Source of the DNA: an uncultured Pseudomonadota bacterium
GTDB taxonomy: Bacteria; Pseudomonadota; Gammaproteobacteria; Steroidobacterales; Steroidobacteraceae
Assembly (NCBI GenBank): GCA_903868595.1
Contig: CAIPVV010000055.1
Coordinates: 1-47,211 of the forward strand
DNA: 47,211 nucleotides
Direction: 5' to 3'
Shown here: positions 16,430 to 24,069 of the stretch, one piece after another
Numbering within the stretch: position 1 is the stretch's first letter
Layout: each line of letters begins with the position of its first letter
Position numbers and translations under genes: made by a program
Notes under the pieces: model-generated
Told to the model about the DNA's origin: nothing
Seen by the model: the letters and a program-made list of their open reading frames with translations, nothing else
The model's database searches: none

Positions 16430-17314
16430 ATGAAGAATCTGAATTTCCGGCATTTGTTGTATTTCTGGCAGGTCGCCAAGGCGGGACACCTGACACGAGC
16501 GGCAAGCCAGTTGCGGGTTTCGCAGTCGGCGCTCTCCGCCCAGATTCAGCAGCTGGAGGCCTACCTCGGGCAGCCCCTCTTTGATCGCGTCGGCAGGCGT
16601 CTGGTCCTCACCGAATTCGGGACAACGATCCTCGACTTCGCCGAAGGCATCTTCGGCCTGGGCCAGGAACTGATGGCGGCGGCGCGCGGCGGAGAAGGGC
16701 AGCGCGTGCAGCAACTGCGGGTGGGGGCGGTGGCGACCCTCTCGCGGAACTTCCTGGAGAACCTGCTACGCCCGACATTGGGTAAGCCCGATGTCCGGCT
16801 GTGCCTGGAGTCTGGCAGCCTCGAGGAGTTGCTGGGACGCCTGCAAGTGCACAACCTCGACGTGGTGCTCTCCAATCGTCCCGTCGTTGCCGAGGTGGGG
16901 CGCCCGTGGCGTTGCGTGCGGATCGACCGGCAATCGGTCTGCCTGGTGGGTCCGCCGCGGCCGCGCGGTAGCCGATTCAACCTTTCAGTCGATGCCCCTC
17001 GCTCACGTTTCGTGGTCCCGGGACCCAGCAGTGATATCCGCAGCCAATTCGATGTGTGGTGCGAGAAGAACCAGGTCCACGTCGATATCGCTGCGGAGGT
17101 GGACGACATGGCAATGCTGCGGCTCCTCGCGCGCGACTCCGGCGCGATCACGGTGTTGCCGGAGGTGGTCGTCCAGGATGAGCTTCGGGACGGGAGATTG
17201 CAGCGCTACTGCGTTGTGCCTGGCGTCTTCGAGAACTTTTATGCGATCACGGCATTGCGCCGCAGCCCGTCGCCCATCGTGCAGGACCTGATTTCGCATC
17301 GAAAGATCCGCTAG
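16430..17314 (+). CDS. LysR-type transcriptional regulator of the dab operon
   Basis: The 294-residue protein has a LysR N-terminal winged helix (residues 4-62: FRHLLYFWQVAKAGHLTRAA, SQSALSAQIQQLE, GRRLVLTEFG). The effector-binding domain includes GRLQVHNLDVVLSNRPV and MLRLLARDSGAITVLPEVV. The HYFW-type opening and the later layout resemble NhaR-like LysR proteins more than CbbR. It is transcribed away from dabB-dabA-cysD, with a palindromic site between them, so control of that operon (for example by low CO2) is likely by the usual divergent LysR arrangement. The inducer is unknown. ATG at 16430 follows GAAGAG. LysR-type genes are commonly found beside dab operons. Confidence 0.88.
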   Translation: MKNLNFRHLLYFWQVAKAGHLTRAASQLRVSQSALSAQIQQLEAYLGQPLFDRVGRRLVLTEFGTTILDFAEGIFGLGQELMAAARGGEGQRVQQLRVGAVATLSRNFLENLLRPTLGKPDVRLCLESGSLEELLGRLQVHNLDVVLSNRPVVAEVGRPWRCVRIDRQSVCLVGPPRPRGSRFNLSVDAPRSRFVVPGPSSDIRSQFDVWCEKNQVHVDIAAEVDDMAMLRLLARDSGAITVLPEVVVQDELRDGRLQRYCVVPGVFENFYAITALRRSPSPIVQDLISHRKIR

Positions 17315-17615
17315 CGCAGGGTGCCTGCCGGACCGCAGCCCACTGTGGCACCAGCGCTTGGGTTTGGGCCGATGAACGCAATCCGGGGCCTGCCATTCGA
17401 CAAGGGGAATACATTGCCCCGTCCCTGCGCGGCCCGGCGAAGGATTGGCATTAGCGCGCCCTTCTCCGGACCGTGACAGGCGGGGGACCGCCTGCCGCGC
17501 ACTGAAGGCGCCCGCAGGCGATACGGCCCTGAATCCCGCGCCGCTGCGTCCGGGTCCCTATCCTTACCGACTATCGCGACCAAGAGCCCCCGGCTTCGCG
17601 ACAGGGGCTGGTGGA
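17315..17615. other. Non-coding stretch after the LysR-type gene
   Basis: About 300 bp between convergent genes. Neither strand has a frame with a plausible start, signal or motif; the minus-strand open frame here is Arg/Gly-rich and looks like a shadow. No clear terminator with a U-tract is seen. Confidence 0.4.
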
Positions 17616-17981
17616 TCAATGGATATCGAACGGAATGACGAGGCGAATACCCGGCGACTCGTAGCGTGGCCGGTAGATGGGTGCCGGAACATACACCGGG
17701 TAGTGCCGATGCCGACGGGCGTCATTGCGGCGACGTCCTTCGTCCTGGTGGTGCCGATTCCTCCCGTCGCGATCCTCGTCAGAAAAAACAGTCTTAAACG
17801 GCAGCGCACAGAGCACCACTGCCAACGCCGCAGCGAGGGCAACCTTCTTCCAGGTCGAGCCCTCAAGGCCTGGGTGCAAGCTCAGGATATTCAATGTCGT
17901 AGGCCCGCCCTGGTGCACCGGCGCCCATGCTGTCGGGGCTTGGGTTGCGCAGCGAGACGGCGCTAGCCGGAGCGCTCTCAC
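17616..17981 (-). CDS. Small exported basic protein of unknown function (start uncertain)
   Basis: The reliable part is a signal peptide (KKVALAAALAVVLCALPF) followed by an Asp/Arg/His-rich region (DEDRDGRNRHHQDEGRRR) and a C-terminus VPAPIYRPRYESP-GIRLVIPFDIH. Many short periplasmic proteins end in this way (Pro/Tyr-rich then PGxxLVxPxxx), but none has a known role. Two starts are possible. GTG at 17981 overlaps the upstream gene's stop by four bases and has AGAAGG upstream, but leaves an unusually long 44-residue N-region. TTG at 17879 gives an 87-residue protein with a normal leader. It is probably co-transcribed with the Spy-like gene upstream. Confidence 0.55.
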   Translation of the reverse strand: MRALRLAPSRCATQAPTAWAPVHQGGPTTLNILSLHPGLEGSTWKKVALAAALAVVLCALPFKTVFSDEDRDGRNRHHQDEGRRRNDARRHRHYPVYVPAPIYRPRYESPGIRLVIPFDIH

Positions 17982-18508
17982 TTCGCCTTCTTGCTGGTCT
18001 TGTGCTCCGGGGTGCGAAACACCGCGTCCGCATTGGCCTTCTGTTCCGCGGACATGCTGTCGTAGAGCTTCTCAAAGACCGGTAGGAAGGTCTTGATGCC
18101 AGCCGCGTGCTGCTCGGTGACTTCCTCGTAGTTGCGAAGGTCCTCGACGGCACTCATCGTTGCTGCCTTGTTATGTCGGTCCGTGGTCAGCGCGTCAATC
18201 TTCTCGTCGTTGCTGCGCATGACTTTGGCGACATCCTTCCAAAGCGCTTCCTGGGGCGCCTTGATCAGCAGCTTGTCGTGCATCGCCTTGATGCGCCGCT
18301 CGTCCGAATCATTGATTTGCACCTCCGCCGAACCTGCGCCGGAATCCATCGTGGTGCGCACCGTGTTGGTCTGCGTCGTGAGCGTCGTCCGCGCGGACGG
18401 GACGCCTTGCTCGGCAGCCAGTGCCACGCCGGCGAAGGTCGCAAGTGAGAATATTGCTGTGGCACTCAGTGTACGGGCCGTGTAGTGACCATTGAGTCTG
18501 CGATTCAC
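17978..18508 (-). CDS. Spy/CpxP-like periplasmic protein
   Basis: A 176-residue exported protein starting at GTG 18508 with GAGGAG 6 nt upstream. After a leader (ATAIFSLATFAGVALAA) it is almost entirely charged helix: ERRIKAMHDKLLIKAPQE, WKDVAKVMRSNDEKIDAL, and a last block FEKLYDSMSAEQKANADAVF, a variant of the LTxxQ repeat that defines the Spy/CpxP group. Such proteins act as small periplasmic chaperones or envelope-stress modulators. The C-terminus is Lys-rich. A further in-frame upstream start (18589) lacks a ribosome site. Its stop overlaps the GTG of the next small exported gene, suggesting coupling. Role in stress is inference from the family. Confidence 0.7.
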   Translation of the reverse strand: MNRRLNGHYTARTLSATAIFSLATFAGVALAAEQGVPSARTTLTTQTNTVRTTMDSGAGSAEVQINDSDERRIKAMHDKLLIKAPQEALWKDVAKVMRSNDEKIDALTTDRHNKAATMSAVEDLRNYEEVTEQHAAGIKTFLPVFEKLYDSMSAEQKANADAVFRTPEHKTSKKAK

Positions 18509-18940
18509 GATGTTCTCCTCGTCGAAGGTGTGGGCGACCTGCGCGGCCGCGTGGACGTCTATAGGCAGGAGGAGAAGAATTTCATACAAACGGCGCAGCC
18601 TCTGTACGGCAACGAACCCAGCCCCAAGGAACCGACGTCGGGGGCTGTCTGCGAGGAGGCGCAGTTAGGTCCGTGCACGCCATCGGGGTCGCAGTGGCTG
18701 CAGCAATGACCTCGACTTTCTGCCGCAGTCAGCCGGCGCAGCGAACCTTGGTGCCTTGCCATCGAGCTACGGGCCAAGCGCAGTCCCTGCCTCAGTGCTG
18801 CAACGTGCGGCAGGGTAGGTCGAGCAGTGCACAAGTCGGCACGGTAGCCGTCCGGCTGCCTTCAGAAAGTACGTTAGCGCACGGTGTCGGCATGTGCCGG
18901 GGCCGACACTCCGGGTTCACTTCACCCCAAGGACTACATC
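18509..18940. other. Divergent intergenic region with two hairpins
   Basis: About 430 bp between divergent exported-protein genes, with no gene supported. One inverted repeat is CAGCCCC (18619-18625) / GGGGCTG (18641-18647). A second is described separately at 18884-18909. It should hold both promoters. No confident -35/-10 pair can be named. Confidence 0.4.
18884..18909. promoter_or_regulatory. Hairpin upstream of the BON-domain gene
   Basis: GTGTCGGC (18884-18891) and GCCGACAC (18902-18909) are perfect 8-bp inverted repeats with a 10-nt loop, ending 31 nt before the start codon. It could be an operator or a 5' UTR hairpin in the message. Confidence 0.4.
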
Positions 18941-19279
18941 ATGAAGAAAACTACTGTGTTCGCTGCGGCGCTGGCGTGTTCGATGAGCGCGGTCGCTCCG
19001 TTTACGGCTTTCGCCGCCCCGACGCCCGACGCCGATGGCGCGCAGCCGGCGCTTGTGATCAAGGACTCCTCAATCACCTCGTCGATCAAGGCGCGGCTGG
19101 CCAACGACACGTTCAAGGGACTCTCGCATGTTGACGTCGATACGGATGATCAGGGCGTCGTAACCCTGAAGGGTACGGTACCTAGCCAGGACGCCGCGGA
19201 CCGCGCCATCTCCATCGCGCGCGGGACCGAGGGTGTGCGCACGGTAAAGAGCGCGCTCAAGATCAAGAGGGAGGACTAA
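18941..19279 (+). CDS. BON-domain exported protein (OsmY-like)
   Basis: A 112-residue protein with a signal peptide (MKKTTVFAAALACSMSAVAP to FAA) and one BON domain: DSSITSSIKARLANDTF, LSHVDVDTDDQGVVTLKGTV, and AISIARGTEGVRTVKSALKI. BON domains bind phospholipid or periplasmic surfaces; OsmY, with two such domains, is an osmotically induced periplasmic chaperone. Only one domain is present here. ATG at 18941 has AAGGAC upstream; the frame's earlier ATG at 18884 lies inside the hairpin and would give a leader that does not look like a signal. It is divergent from the Spy-like gene, so both may be envelope-stress genes; this is inference. Confidence 0.82.
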   Translation: MKKTTVFAAALACSMSAVAPFTAFAAPTPDADGAQPALVIKDSSITSSIKARLANDTFKGLSHVDVDTDDQGVVTLKGTVPSQDAADRAISIARGTEGVRTVKSALKIKRED

Positions 19280-19571
19280 GCGCCGAACCGCCTTTCCGGC
19301 CGATGCCGAGGACGGCAGGAAGGTGGCGCAACAGGCCGCAGTGGGTAGCCAGGAATCGGGAAGTTGCCGACGGGTATCGCGAGGAGCCCGCGGGTGGTGC
19401 GTGTCCGTGCGGCCCGATGTCCCAGGCAACGGGGCGTCCTTGAGCGAAGGGTGGAGACCAAGGTGCAGCGCCCCAGCCACGCGTAGGTAGTTCTGTCCAT
19501 TGTGTGCCGCCGTACGCTGGAGCAGCATCGGTGGGGAACTTGACCTGTCTCTGGCAGGAGGAATTTCCTAT

Positions 19572-19958
19572 ATGGCATCCCTGAAGGAAACTGGCCCGGC
19601 AGCGGGGCGTGTGGTGCTCGCGCTCTGCGGCGTGTTGGGCGTCACGGCCCTGCAGGCGCAGTCGGCACCTGCAGCCAAGTCCGCCGCGATTCGCGGCGAG
19701 CACATCGCGCGCCAACTGTGCACGGCCTGCCACGTGGTCGCGGCCGACCAGGAATTCCCGCCCATCCTCCGCCAGCCGACGCCCAGTTTCCCCGACATTG
19801 CCAACCGCCCGGGCATCACCGCGGCGAGCCTGCGGCAGTTCATATCGAGCACGCACTGGGATGAGAAGACGATCCCGATGCAGATGCCCAGTCCCGGCCT
19901 GTCGCAGGCGGAGTTGGGCGCGGTGTCGGCCTACATCCTGAGTCTGCGCAAACCCTGA
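19572..19958 (+). CDS. Small monohaem cytochrome c
   Basis: A 128-residue exported protein with one CXXCH motif (Cys50-Thr-Ala-Cys53-His54, in RQLCTACHVVAADQ) and candidate Met ligands at 103/105 (IPMQMPSPGL). The leader spans about residues 12-30. The order haem motif, a PSFPDIANRPG segment and a late Met in front of a helix (LGAVSAYILSLRK) is that of small class I cytochromes c. GGAGG lies 9-10 nt before ATG 19572. It would act as a periplasmic electron carrier, possibly for one of the PQQ dehydrogenases in the window, but no direct link is visible. The 290 bp before it contain no gene. Confidence 0.85.
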   Translation: MASLKETGPAAGRVVLALCGVLGVTALQAQSAPAAKSAAIRGEHIARQLCTACHVVAADQEFPPILRQPTPSFPDIANRPGITAASLRQFISSTHWDEKTIPMQMPSPGLSQAELGAVSAYILSLRKP

Positions 19959-20058
19959 GGGCCGTCCGGCATCGCGGATCGTGACGGCGCACGCCTGAGC
20001 CCCGGCACGGCTGCAGCGTTGGCTGGGTCGCCTCCCGCCCCGGTTCCCCGCCGGGCGC

Positions 20059-20961
20059 CTAGTCCCAGCCGCCGTTGGCCAGCGAGGGTGGCAGGATTTT
20101 CATGAACGCCTCGACCGCATGGATCTGTCCGTCGTAGACCTTGAAGGTCTCCCAGACCGTCAGTTGTTCCCCGCCGCTCTCGCGCACGCCCCAGGCCATG
20201 CGCAGCCAGACGATTCCCATTCGCTCATCGACGCCGATGACACGCGTCGCGACCTTGCCCAGGCGGTTGAAGATCTCCAGGGACTGCGTGGAGATGTTCT
20301 GGCAGCCGGGAGCGAACTTGCAGTCCGGTCCGGCCATGGTCTGGCCGTTCTCGTACCGGTAGGCGTCCGGGGCGAACGGGGCGTTCACCGCCGCGAAGCT
20401 CTTCGCTGAGTTCAGGCCGGCGGGGTAGTGCATCGCTGCCTGGATGGCGGCCTCCCGCGAAGGGAGCTGCTCGGGGCGCGGGGCGTAGTTCATGACTTCG
20501 CTCGGCGCGCTCAGGCCGTCGATATTGAAGATCAGTCCTTCGGCGCGGCTGTGGGTGGCCACGGTCTCGATCTCGGTGATCTTCCGGTCCACGACCTTGA
20601 GGCGCACGACCAGCATCAGCGGTGCGCCACTTTCCTCCACCATGACGTCGGCGCCCGCCATGCCGGCGCGCTCGTCCAGGATGTCCTGCCGGAAGCCGCG
20701 CAGGCGCGTCACGGTCGCAAACAGGCCGACCTTGGCCAGCGGCTTCTCGATGGCGTCCTCGGTCACCCGCAGGGTCGCCCCGACGGGCAGCTTGCCGGCG
20801 TCGTGCTTGAGCAGCGCATACAGGTAGGTCGTGACCAGTCCGCGCAGGCACTCCCGGTCACAGCTCGGGGTGGACGGGACCGGCGTTGTGGACTTGGTCG
20901 CCGCCTGCGCCGTGGCGCTGCAGGTCAGCAGGATGAGGCACAGTGTCAGGATGGCTTTCAT
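20059..20961 (-). CDS. Exported protein of unknown function (paralog A)
   Basis: A 300-residue exported protein (leader KAILTLCLILLTCSATAQAA; GGGGG 5 nt before ATG 20961). The mature part starts CDRECLRGLVTTYLYALLKH and LPVGATLRVTEDA, followed by RLRGFRQDILDERAGMAGA, YRYENGQTMAGPDCKF and VYDGQIHAVEAFMKILPP. It is clearly paralogous to 24759-25652: the same C-x3-C start, TED, GFRQD, YRFENGRRMAGP and the same C-terminus. The opening resembles a domain of unknown function that I would place near DUF8021, though that name is uncertain. The alpha+beta layout suggests a SnoaL/NTF2-like fold, a guess only. It lies between cytochrome c and yghU. Confidence 0.75.
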   Translation of the reverse strand: MKAILTLCLILLTCSATAQAATKSTTPVPSTPSCDRECLRGLVTTYLYALLKHDAGKLPVGATLRVTEDAIEKPLAKVGLFATVTRLRGFRQDILDERAGMAGADVMVEESGAPLMLVVRLKVVDRKITEIETVATHSRAEGLIFNIDGLSAPSEVMNYAPRPEQLPSREAAIQAAMHYPAGLNSAKSFAAVNAPFAPDAYRYENGQTMAGPDCKFAPGCQNISTQSLEIFNRLGKVATRVIGVDERMGIVWLRMAWGVRESGGEQLTVWETFKVYDGQIHAVEAFMKILPPSLANGGWD

Positions 20962-21084
20962 GTATCCCCCGTTCTTTTTGGCACGGTAGCCCCTATTCGC
21001 CCCTGCGGCTACGCCGCCGGGCTGGGCACGCCCTTGGCTCACCGGTTGTCCGCCGGCGTGCGCGTCTGGTCCGGCCGGCCCCGG

Positions 21085-21957
21085 CTACTTGCCCTGCGTC
21101 TTCGTGAGGAAGTCGCTGGCATCGTGCCGCTCGGGGAGCTGGCCCGAGGGATCCCCGAAGGAGCGATTGACCATGCGGCCGCGCTGCACGGCCGGACGGG
21201 CGCCGATCTGGTCGGCCCAGCGGCGCACGTTGGTGTACTCGTGCACCTGCAGGAACTCCGCCGCGTCGTACACCGTGCCCTGGGCCAGCGTCCCGTACCA
21301 AGGCCAGACCGCCATGTCGGCAATGGTGTACTCATCGCCCGCCAGGTACACGTGGTGGGCCAGGTGCTTGTCGAGCACGTCCAGCTGTCGCTTGGCCTCC
21401 ATGGCGAAGCGGTCGATCGCGTACTCGATCTTCAGTGGCGCATAGACATAAAAGTGCCCGAAGCCGCCGCCGAGGTAGGGCGCGCTGCCGACCTGCCAGA
21501 AGAGCCAAGACAGGCATTCGGCCCGGGTCGCCGCGTCATGCGGCAGGAAGGCATCGAACTTCTCGGCCAGGTGCAGCAGGATCGCGCCGGACTCGAACAC
21601 GCGGATCGGCTCGGGGCCGCTGCGATCCATCAGTGCCGGGATCTTGGAATTGGGGTTCACGGCGACAAAGCCGCTGCCGAACTGGTCGCCCTCGTTGATG
21701 CGGATCAGCCAGGCATCGTACTCCGCGCCGCTGTGTCCGCGCTCCAGCAGCTCCTCGAGCAGGATCGTGACCTTCACCCCGTTGGGCGTGGCCAGGGAGT
21801 AGAGCTGCAGGGGATGGCGCCCGACCGGGAGCTCCTTCTCATGCGTGGCGCCGGCCACGGGACGATTGATGCTCGCGAACGAGCCACCGCTGGGCTTGTT
21901 CCACTGCCAGACCTTGGGCGGTACATACGCGGGTGGGACGTTGGAGTTTTCGGACAC
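21085..21957 (-). CDS. yghU: YghU-type glutathione transferase / disulfide-bond oxidoreductase
   Basis: The 290-residue protein matches YghU (288) throughout. It starts SNVPPAYVPPKVWQWNKPSGG, then GKHPLQLYSLATPNG-like and TPNGVKVTILLEELLE in the thioredoxin-like N-terminal domain. The middle has NPNSKIPALMD and FESGAILLHLAEK. The helical domain carries GHFYVYAP and YTIADMAVWPWYG. YghU binds two glutathione molecules and reduces disulfides such as 2-hydroxyethyl disulfide. It is cytoplasmic, unlike most neighbours, with no signal peptide. ATG at 21957 is the only good start. It may be a single-gene unit; the next gene upstream starts at 23074 on the same strand after about 140 bp. Confidence 0.9.
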   Translation of the reverse strand: MSENSNVPPAYVPPKVWQWNKPSGGSFASINRPVAGATHEKELPVGRHPLQLYSLATPNGVKVTILLEELLERGHSGAEYDAWLIRINEGDQFGSGFVAVNPNSKIPALMDRSGPEPIRVFESGAILLHLAEKFDAFLPHDAATRAECLSWLFWQVGSAPYLGGGFGHFYVYAPLKIEYAIDRFAMEAKRQLDVLDKHLAHHVYLAGDEYTIADMAVWPWYGTLAQGTVYDAAEFLQVHEYTNVRRWADQIGARPAVQRGRMVNRSFGDPSGQLPERHDASDFLTKTQGK

Positions 21958-22096
21958 AGTGTTCTCCCTTCGCTGGCATCGACAGATGAAATTTCAAGAA
22001 ACCTAAACTATTCTCGCCGTTTGCCGGCGTCCACTGCGCGGGATCGCGGGCGCGTTCGGATGGGGCCGGCGCAGTAACGCCGGCGCCGGCCAAGTC

Positions 22097-23074
22097 CTAA
22101 TGCGACTTGGCCTTCGCGGCGTCCACCACCAGCACGGTCTTGCCGATGGCCTGGCCCGCGCGCCCGAGCTCCTGGGCTTTGGCAGCCTCCGCCAGGGGCA
22201 GGGCCGTCGAGACGGTGACCTTGTACCGGCCCTTGGCCGCGAGCGCACCCAGTGCGCGCAGCGCATCGCCATTGCTGATGCCGTGGTAGGTGCCGGCGGC
22301 GATCACGACGAGGCTCACGCCCGCCGCGGCCGCGCGTTCCTCGCCGGGCGAGCCGGCGATCGAAGTCAGGTGACCGCCGCGCCGGACGTAGCCGAGCGCG
22401 GCGGCCGCCTGGCCGTCGACCAGGTTGATGGCGGCGTCCACGTTCTGGACTTTCGCCGCGACGTCTTCCTGGTCATAGGCGATGAACTCATCGACGCCCA
22501 GGGACTTGAGGAAAGCCTGCTGGGACGAGTGGCCCACGGCGATGATCTTGGCGCCATGGGTCTTGGCGACCTGCACTGCGGCCTCGCCGGTACCGCCCGC
22601 CGCGCCGATGATCACGATCCGCTGTCCCGGCTGGACCTTCGCTTCCTCGACGGCCCGGTAGCCGGCGATGCCGGCGATCGGGACGCCGGCGGCCTGTTCG
22701 AAGGTGAATCGCTTGGGCTTGGGGATCGTGTCATCGACGTTGGCGACCGCGTACTCGGCGTAGCTGCCGCTGGCCTGTGCCAGCACCGCCGTGCCGGGCT
22801 TGAATGCCGTGACGCCCGGGCCGACGCTGTCGATCACGCCCGCGGCGTCGAACCCGGGGATCTGCGCGCGGCGCTTCCAGTCCACCGGGTTCACGCCGGC
22901 CGCATAGACCTTGATCAGTACCTGGCCGGCCCCGGGCCTGGGCGTGTCCACCGTCTGCAGGGCCAGGCCCTGCTCGGTCTGCACGATGGCCAGGGAGGTG
23001 GCCGGTGCGGCCGACGCCACGGCGCCGGCCAGGGCACAGATGAGGAGGAGCAGGGCGTTGCGCAGACTGTTCAT
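22097..23074 (-). CDS. MDR-family NADP-dependent oxidoreductase with an N-terminal signal peptide
   Basis: A 325-residue zinc-free medium-chain dehydrogenase/reductase: AGVNPVDWKRRAQIPGFDAAG, LAQASGSYAEYAVA, and a nucleotide-binding motif VIIGAAGGTGEAAVQVAK (GxxGGxGxxxxQ). Family members reduce quinones or enones with NADPH. The odd feature is the start, MNSLRNALLLLICALAG followed by AVASAAPA, a clear Sec-type leader with a cleavage site, before the usual MDR beginning. NADPH is not available in the periplasm, so export would be unusual. The leader may be a membrane anchor, or the start may be internal. No internal Met fits the family start. A small SDR remnant sits just upstream. Confidence 0.8.
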   Translation of the reverse strand: MNSLRNALLLLICALAGAVASAAPATSLAIVQTEQGLALQTVDTPRPGAGQVLIKVYAAGVNPVDWKRRAQIPGFDAAGVIDSVGPGVTAFKPGTAVLAQASGSYAEYAVANVDDTIPKPKRFTFEQAAGVPIAGIAGYRAVEEAKVQPGQRIVIIGAAGGTGEAAVQVAKTHGAKIIAVGHSSQQAFLKSLGVDEFIAYDQEDVAAKVQNVDAAINLVDGQAAAALGYVRRGGHLTSIAGSPGEERAAAAGVSLVVIAAGTYHGISNGDALRALGALAAKGRYKVTVSTALPLAEAAKAQELGRAGQAIGKTVLVVDAAKAKSH

Positions 23075-23092
23075 GGGTGGCCTCCGGCAGAG

Positions 23093-23230
23093 TTACTTCG
23101 CGGCGAGCGCCGCATCCAGGGTCTGTTTGAGCGGGGTGGTGGCCCGGCCGATCGCCTTCTCCAGCGTGTGGCTGTCGTCGAACAGCCACCCCTCGCCGGC
23201 GCGGGCGTCGCGATCCTCCGCCGGCGCCCC
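23093..23230 (-). pseudogene. Remnant of an NmrA/SDR-type oxidoreductase, C-terminus only
   Basis: A frame ending at TAA 23093-23095 reads AEDRDARAGEGWLFDDS, then HTLEKAIGRATTPLKQTLDA and ALAAK. The block WLFDDSxTLExxIGRxTTPL is the typical C-terminus of NAD(P)H-binding SDR proteins of the QorB/NmrA type. There is no start and no Rossmann region upstream, so only about 45 residues survive. It sits 18 bp before the MDR gene on the same strand. The upstream boundary is approximate. Confidence 0.55.
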
Positions 23231-23326
23231 GGGGACTGCGCGCCCGTGGCCCGGCCGGCCAGTGGCAGGGCGCCGGGACCCGATGCCGCCGCGGCAATCC
23301 GTGGCGGCCCGGGGCAGGGGGGCTGC

Positions 23327-23857
23327 TCAGTCCTTGGCGTTGACGTTGCGCGTCTGGATCAGCCACTGGCCGTTGACGCGAACCAGGTGGTCCTCGCCAT
23401 GCCCGGTGAACGGGACGCGCTGCTCGGGCCTCGCCGCCCCCGGGGCAGCCGGCGGCAGCACGAAGGCCGTCAACCAGTAGTAGCGGACCGTCGCGTGGTC
23501 GGCGTCGGTGAATTCGATGTCGTGGTCCGCGGTCATGTGCAGCGTGCCGACGACGACCTCGCCCTTGGCCTTGCGCTCCTCGCGGGACTTGTTGAGGTCG
23601 TTGATCATCTTCTTCAGCGCGTCGCGGCCCTTGGTGTCCCCAAAGGCGCCATCTGCCGTGTAGACCGCCGCGTAGGCGTCGGCATTGCCGGTGTCCAGCG
23701 CGCGGGCGTAGTTCCACATGAGCTTCTCGATCGCCGTGCGGTCTTTGATATCGCGCAGCGCCGGGGACTCGGCGGCGAAGATCGGGGCGGCAACCGTGGC
23801 GGACACGAGCAGCAGGGCGAGGACCCACGGGGAACGGATGGCCACGGCACACCTCAT
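23327..23857 (-). CDS. Exported SnoaL/NTF2-like protein
   Basis: A 176-residue protein with a leader (WVLALLLVSATVAAPIFAAE) and a SnoaL-like (NTF2 superfamily) domain: DRTAIEKLMWNYARALDTGN, YAAVYTADGAFGD, TADHDIEFTDADHATVRYYW, and HGEDHLVRVNGQWLIQTRNV. Such domains form a cone-shaped cavity used as a binding pocket or as isomerase/hydrolase-type enzymes; here no catalytic residues can be named. The ATG at 23857 is preceded by a weak ribosome site (AGAACGAC). The frame extends upstream to 24055 without a better start. It has the same leader-plus-small-domain style as the surrounding exported proteins. Confidence 0.8.
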   Translation of the reverse strand: MRCAVAIRSPWVLALLLVSATVAAPIFAAESPALRDIKDRTAIEKLMWNYARALDTGNADAYAAVYTADGAFGDTKGRDALKKMINDLNKSREERKAKGEVVVGTLHMTADHDIEFTDADHATVRYYWLTAFVLPPAAPGAARPEQRVPFTGHGEDHLVRVNGQWLIQTRNVNAKD

Positions 23858-24069
23858 TGTCGTTCTTCTAGGACGCCAGTATAGCCCGGCAACCCGATCC
23901 CGCCGCCATGGCCCGCACGTTTCCCCGCATCCCAGGTGTTGCGATGCACCCCCGGGTCGCCGCAACGGGCGTTGCACGCGGCCGCATCGACTTGTGGGCT
24001 GGCGTGCCACGCGGTGCCCAGGCTGTTTTGCGATACCCTTGATGGCCTGTCTCATCCGAGGATGGATTC

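Noticed and set aside
17311..17619. A 102-codon minus-strand frame after the LysR gene
   Set aside because: No family pattern, start context or leader; likely a shadow.
20428..22077. A 549-codon open frame antisense to the paralog-A and yghU genes
   Set aside because: Both genes on the minus strand have clear family matches; the frame is a GC shadow.
22100..23884. A 594-codon open frame antisense to the MDR and NTF2-like genes
   Set aside because: It crosses two real genes on the other strand and has no recognisable motif.
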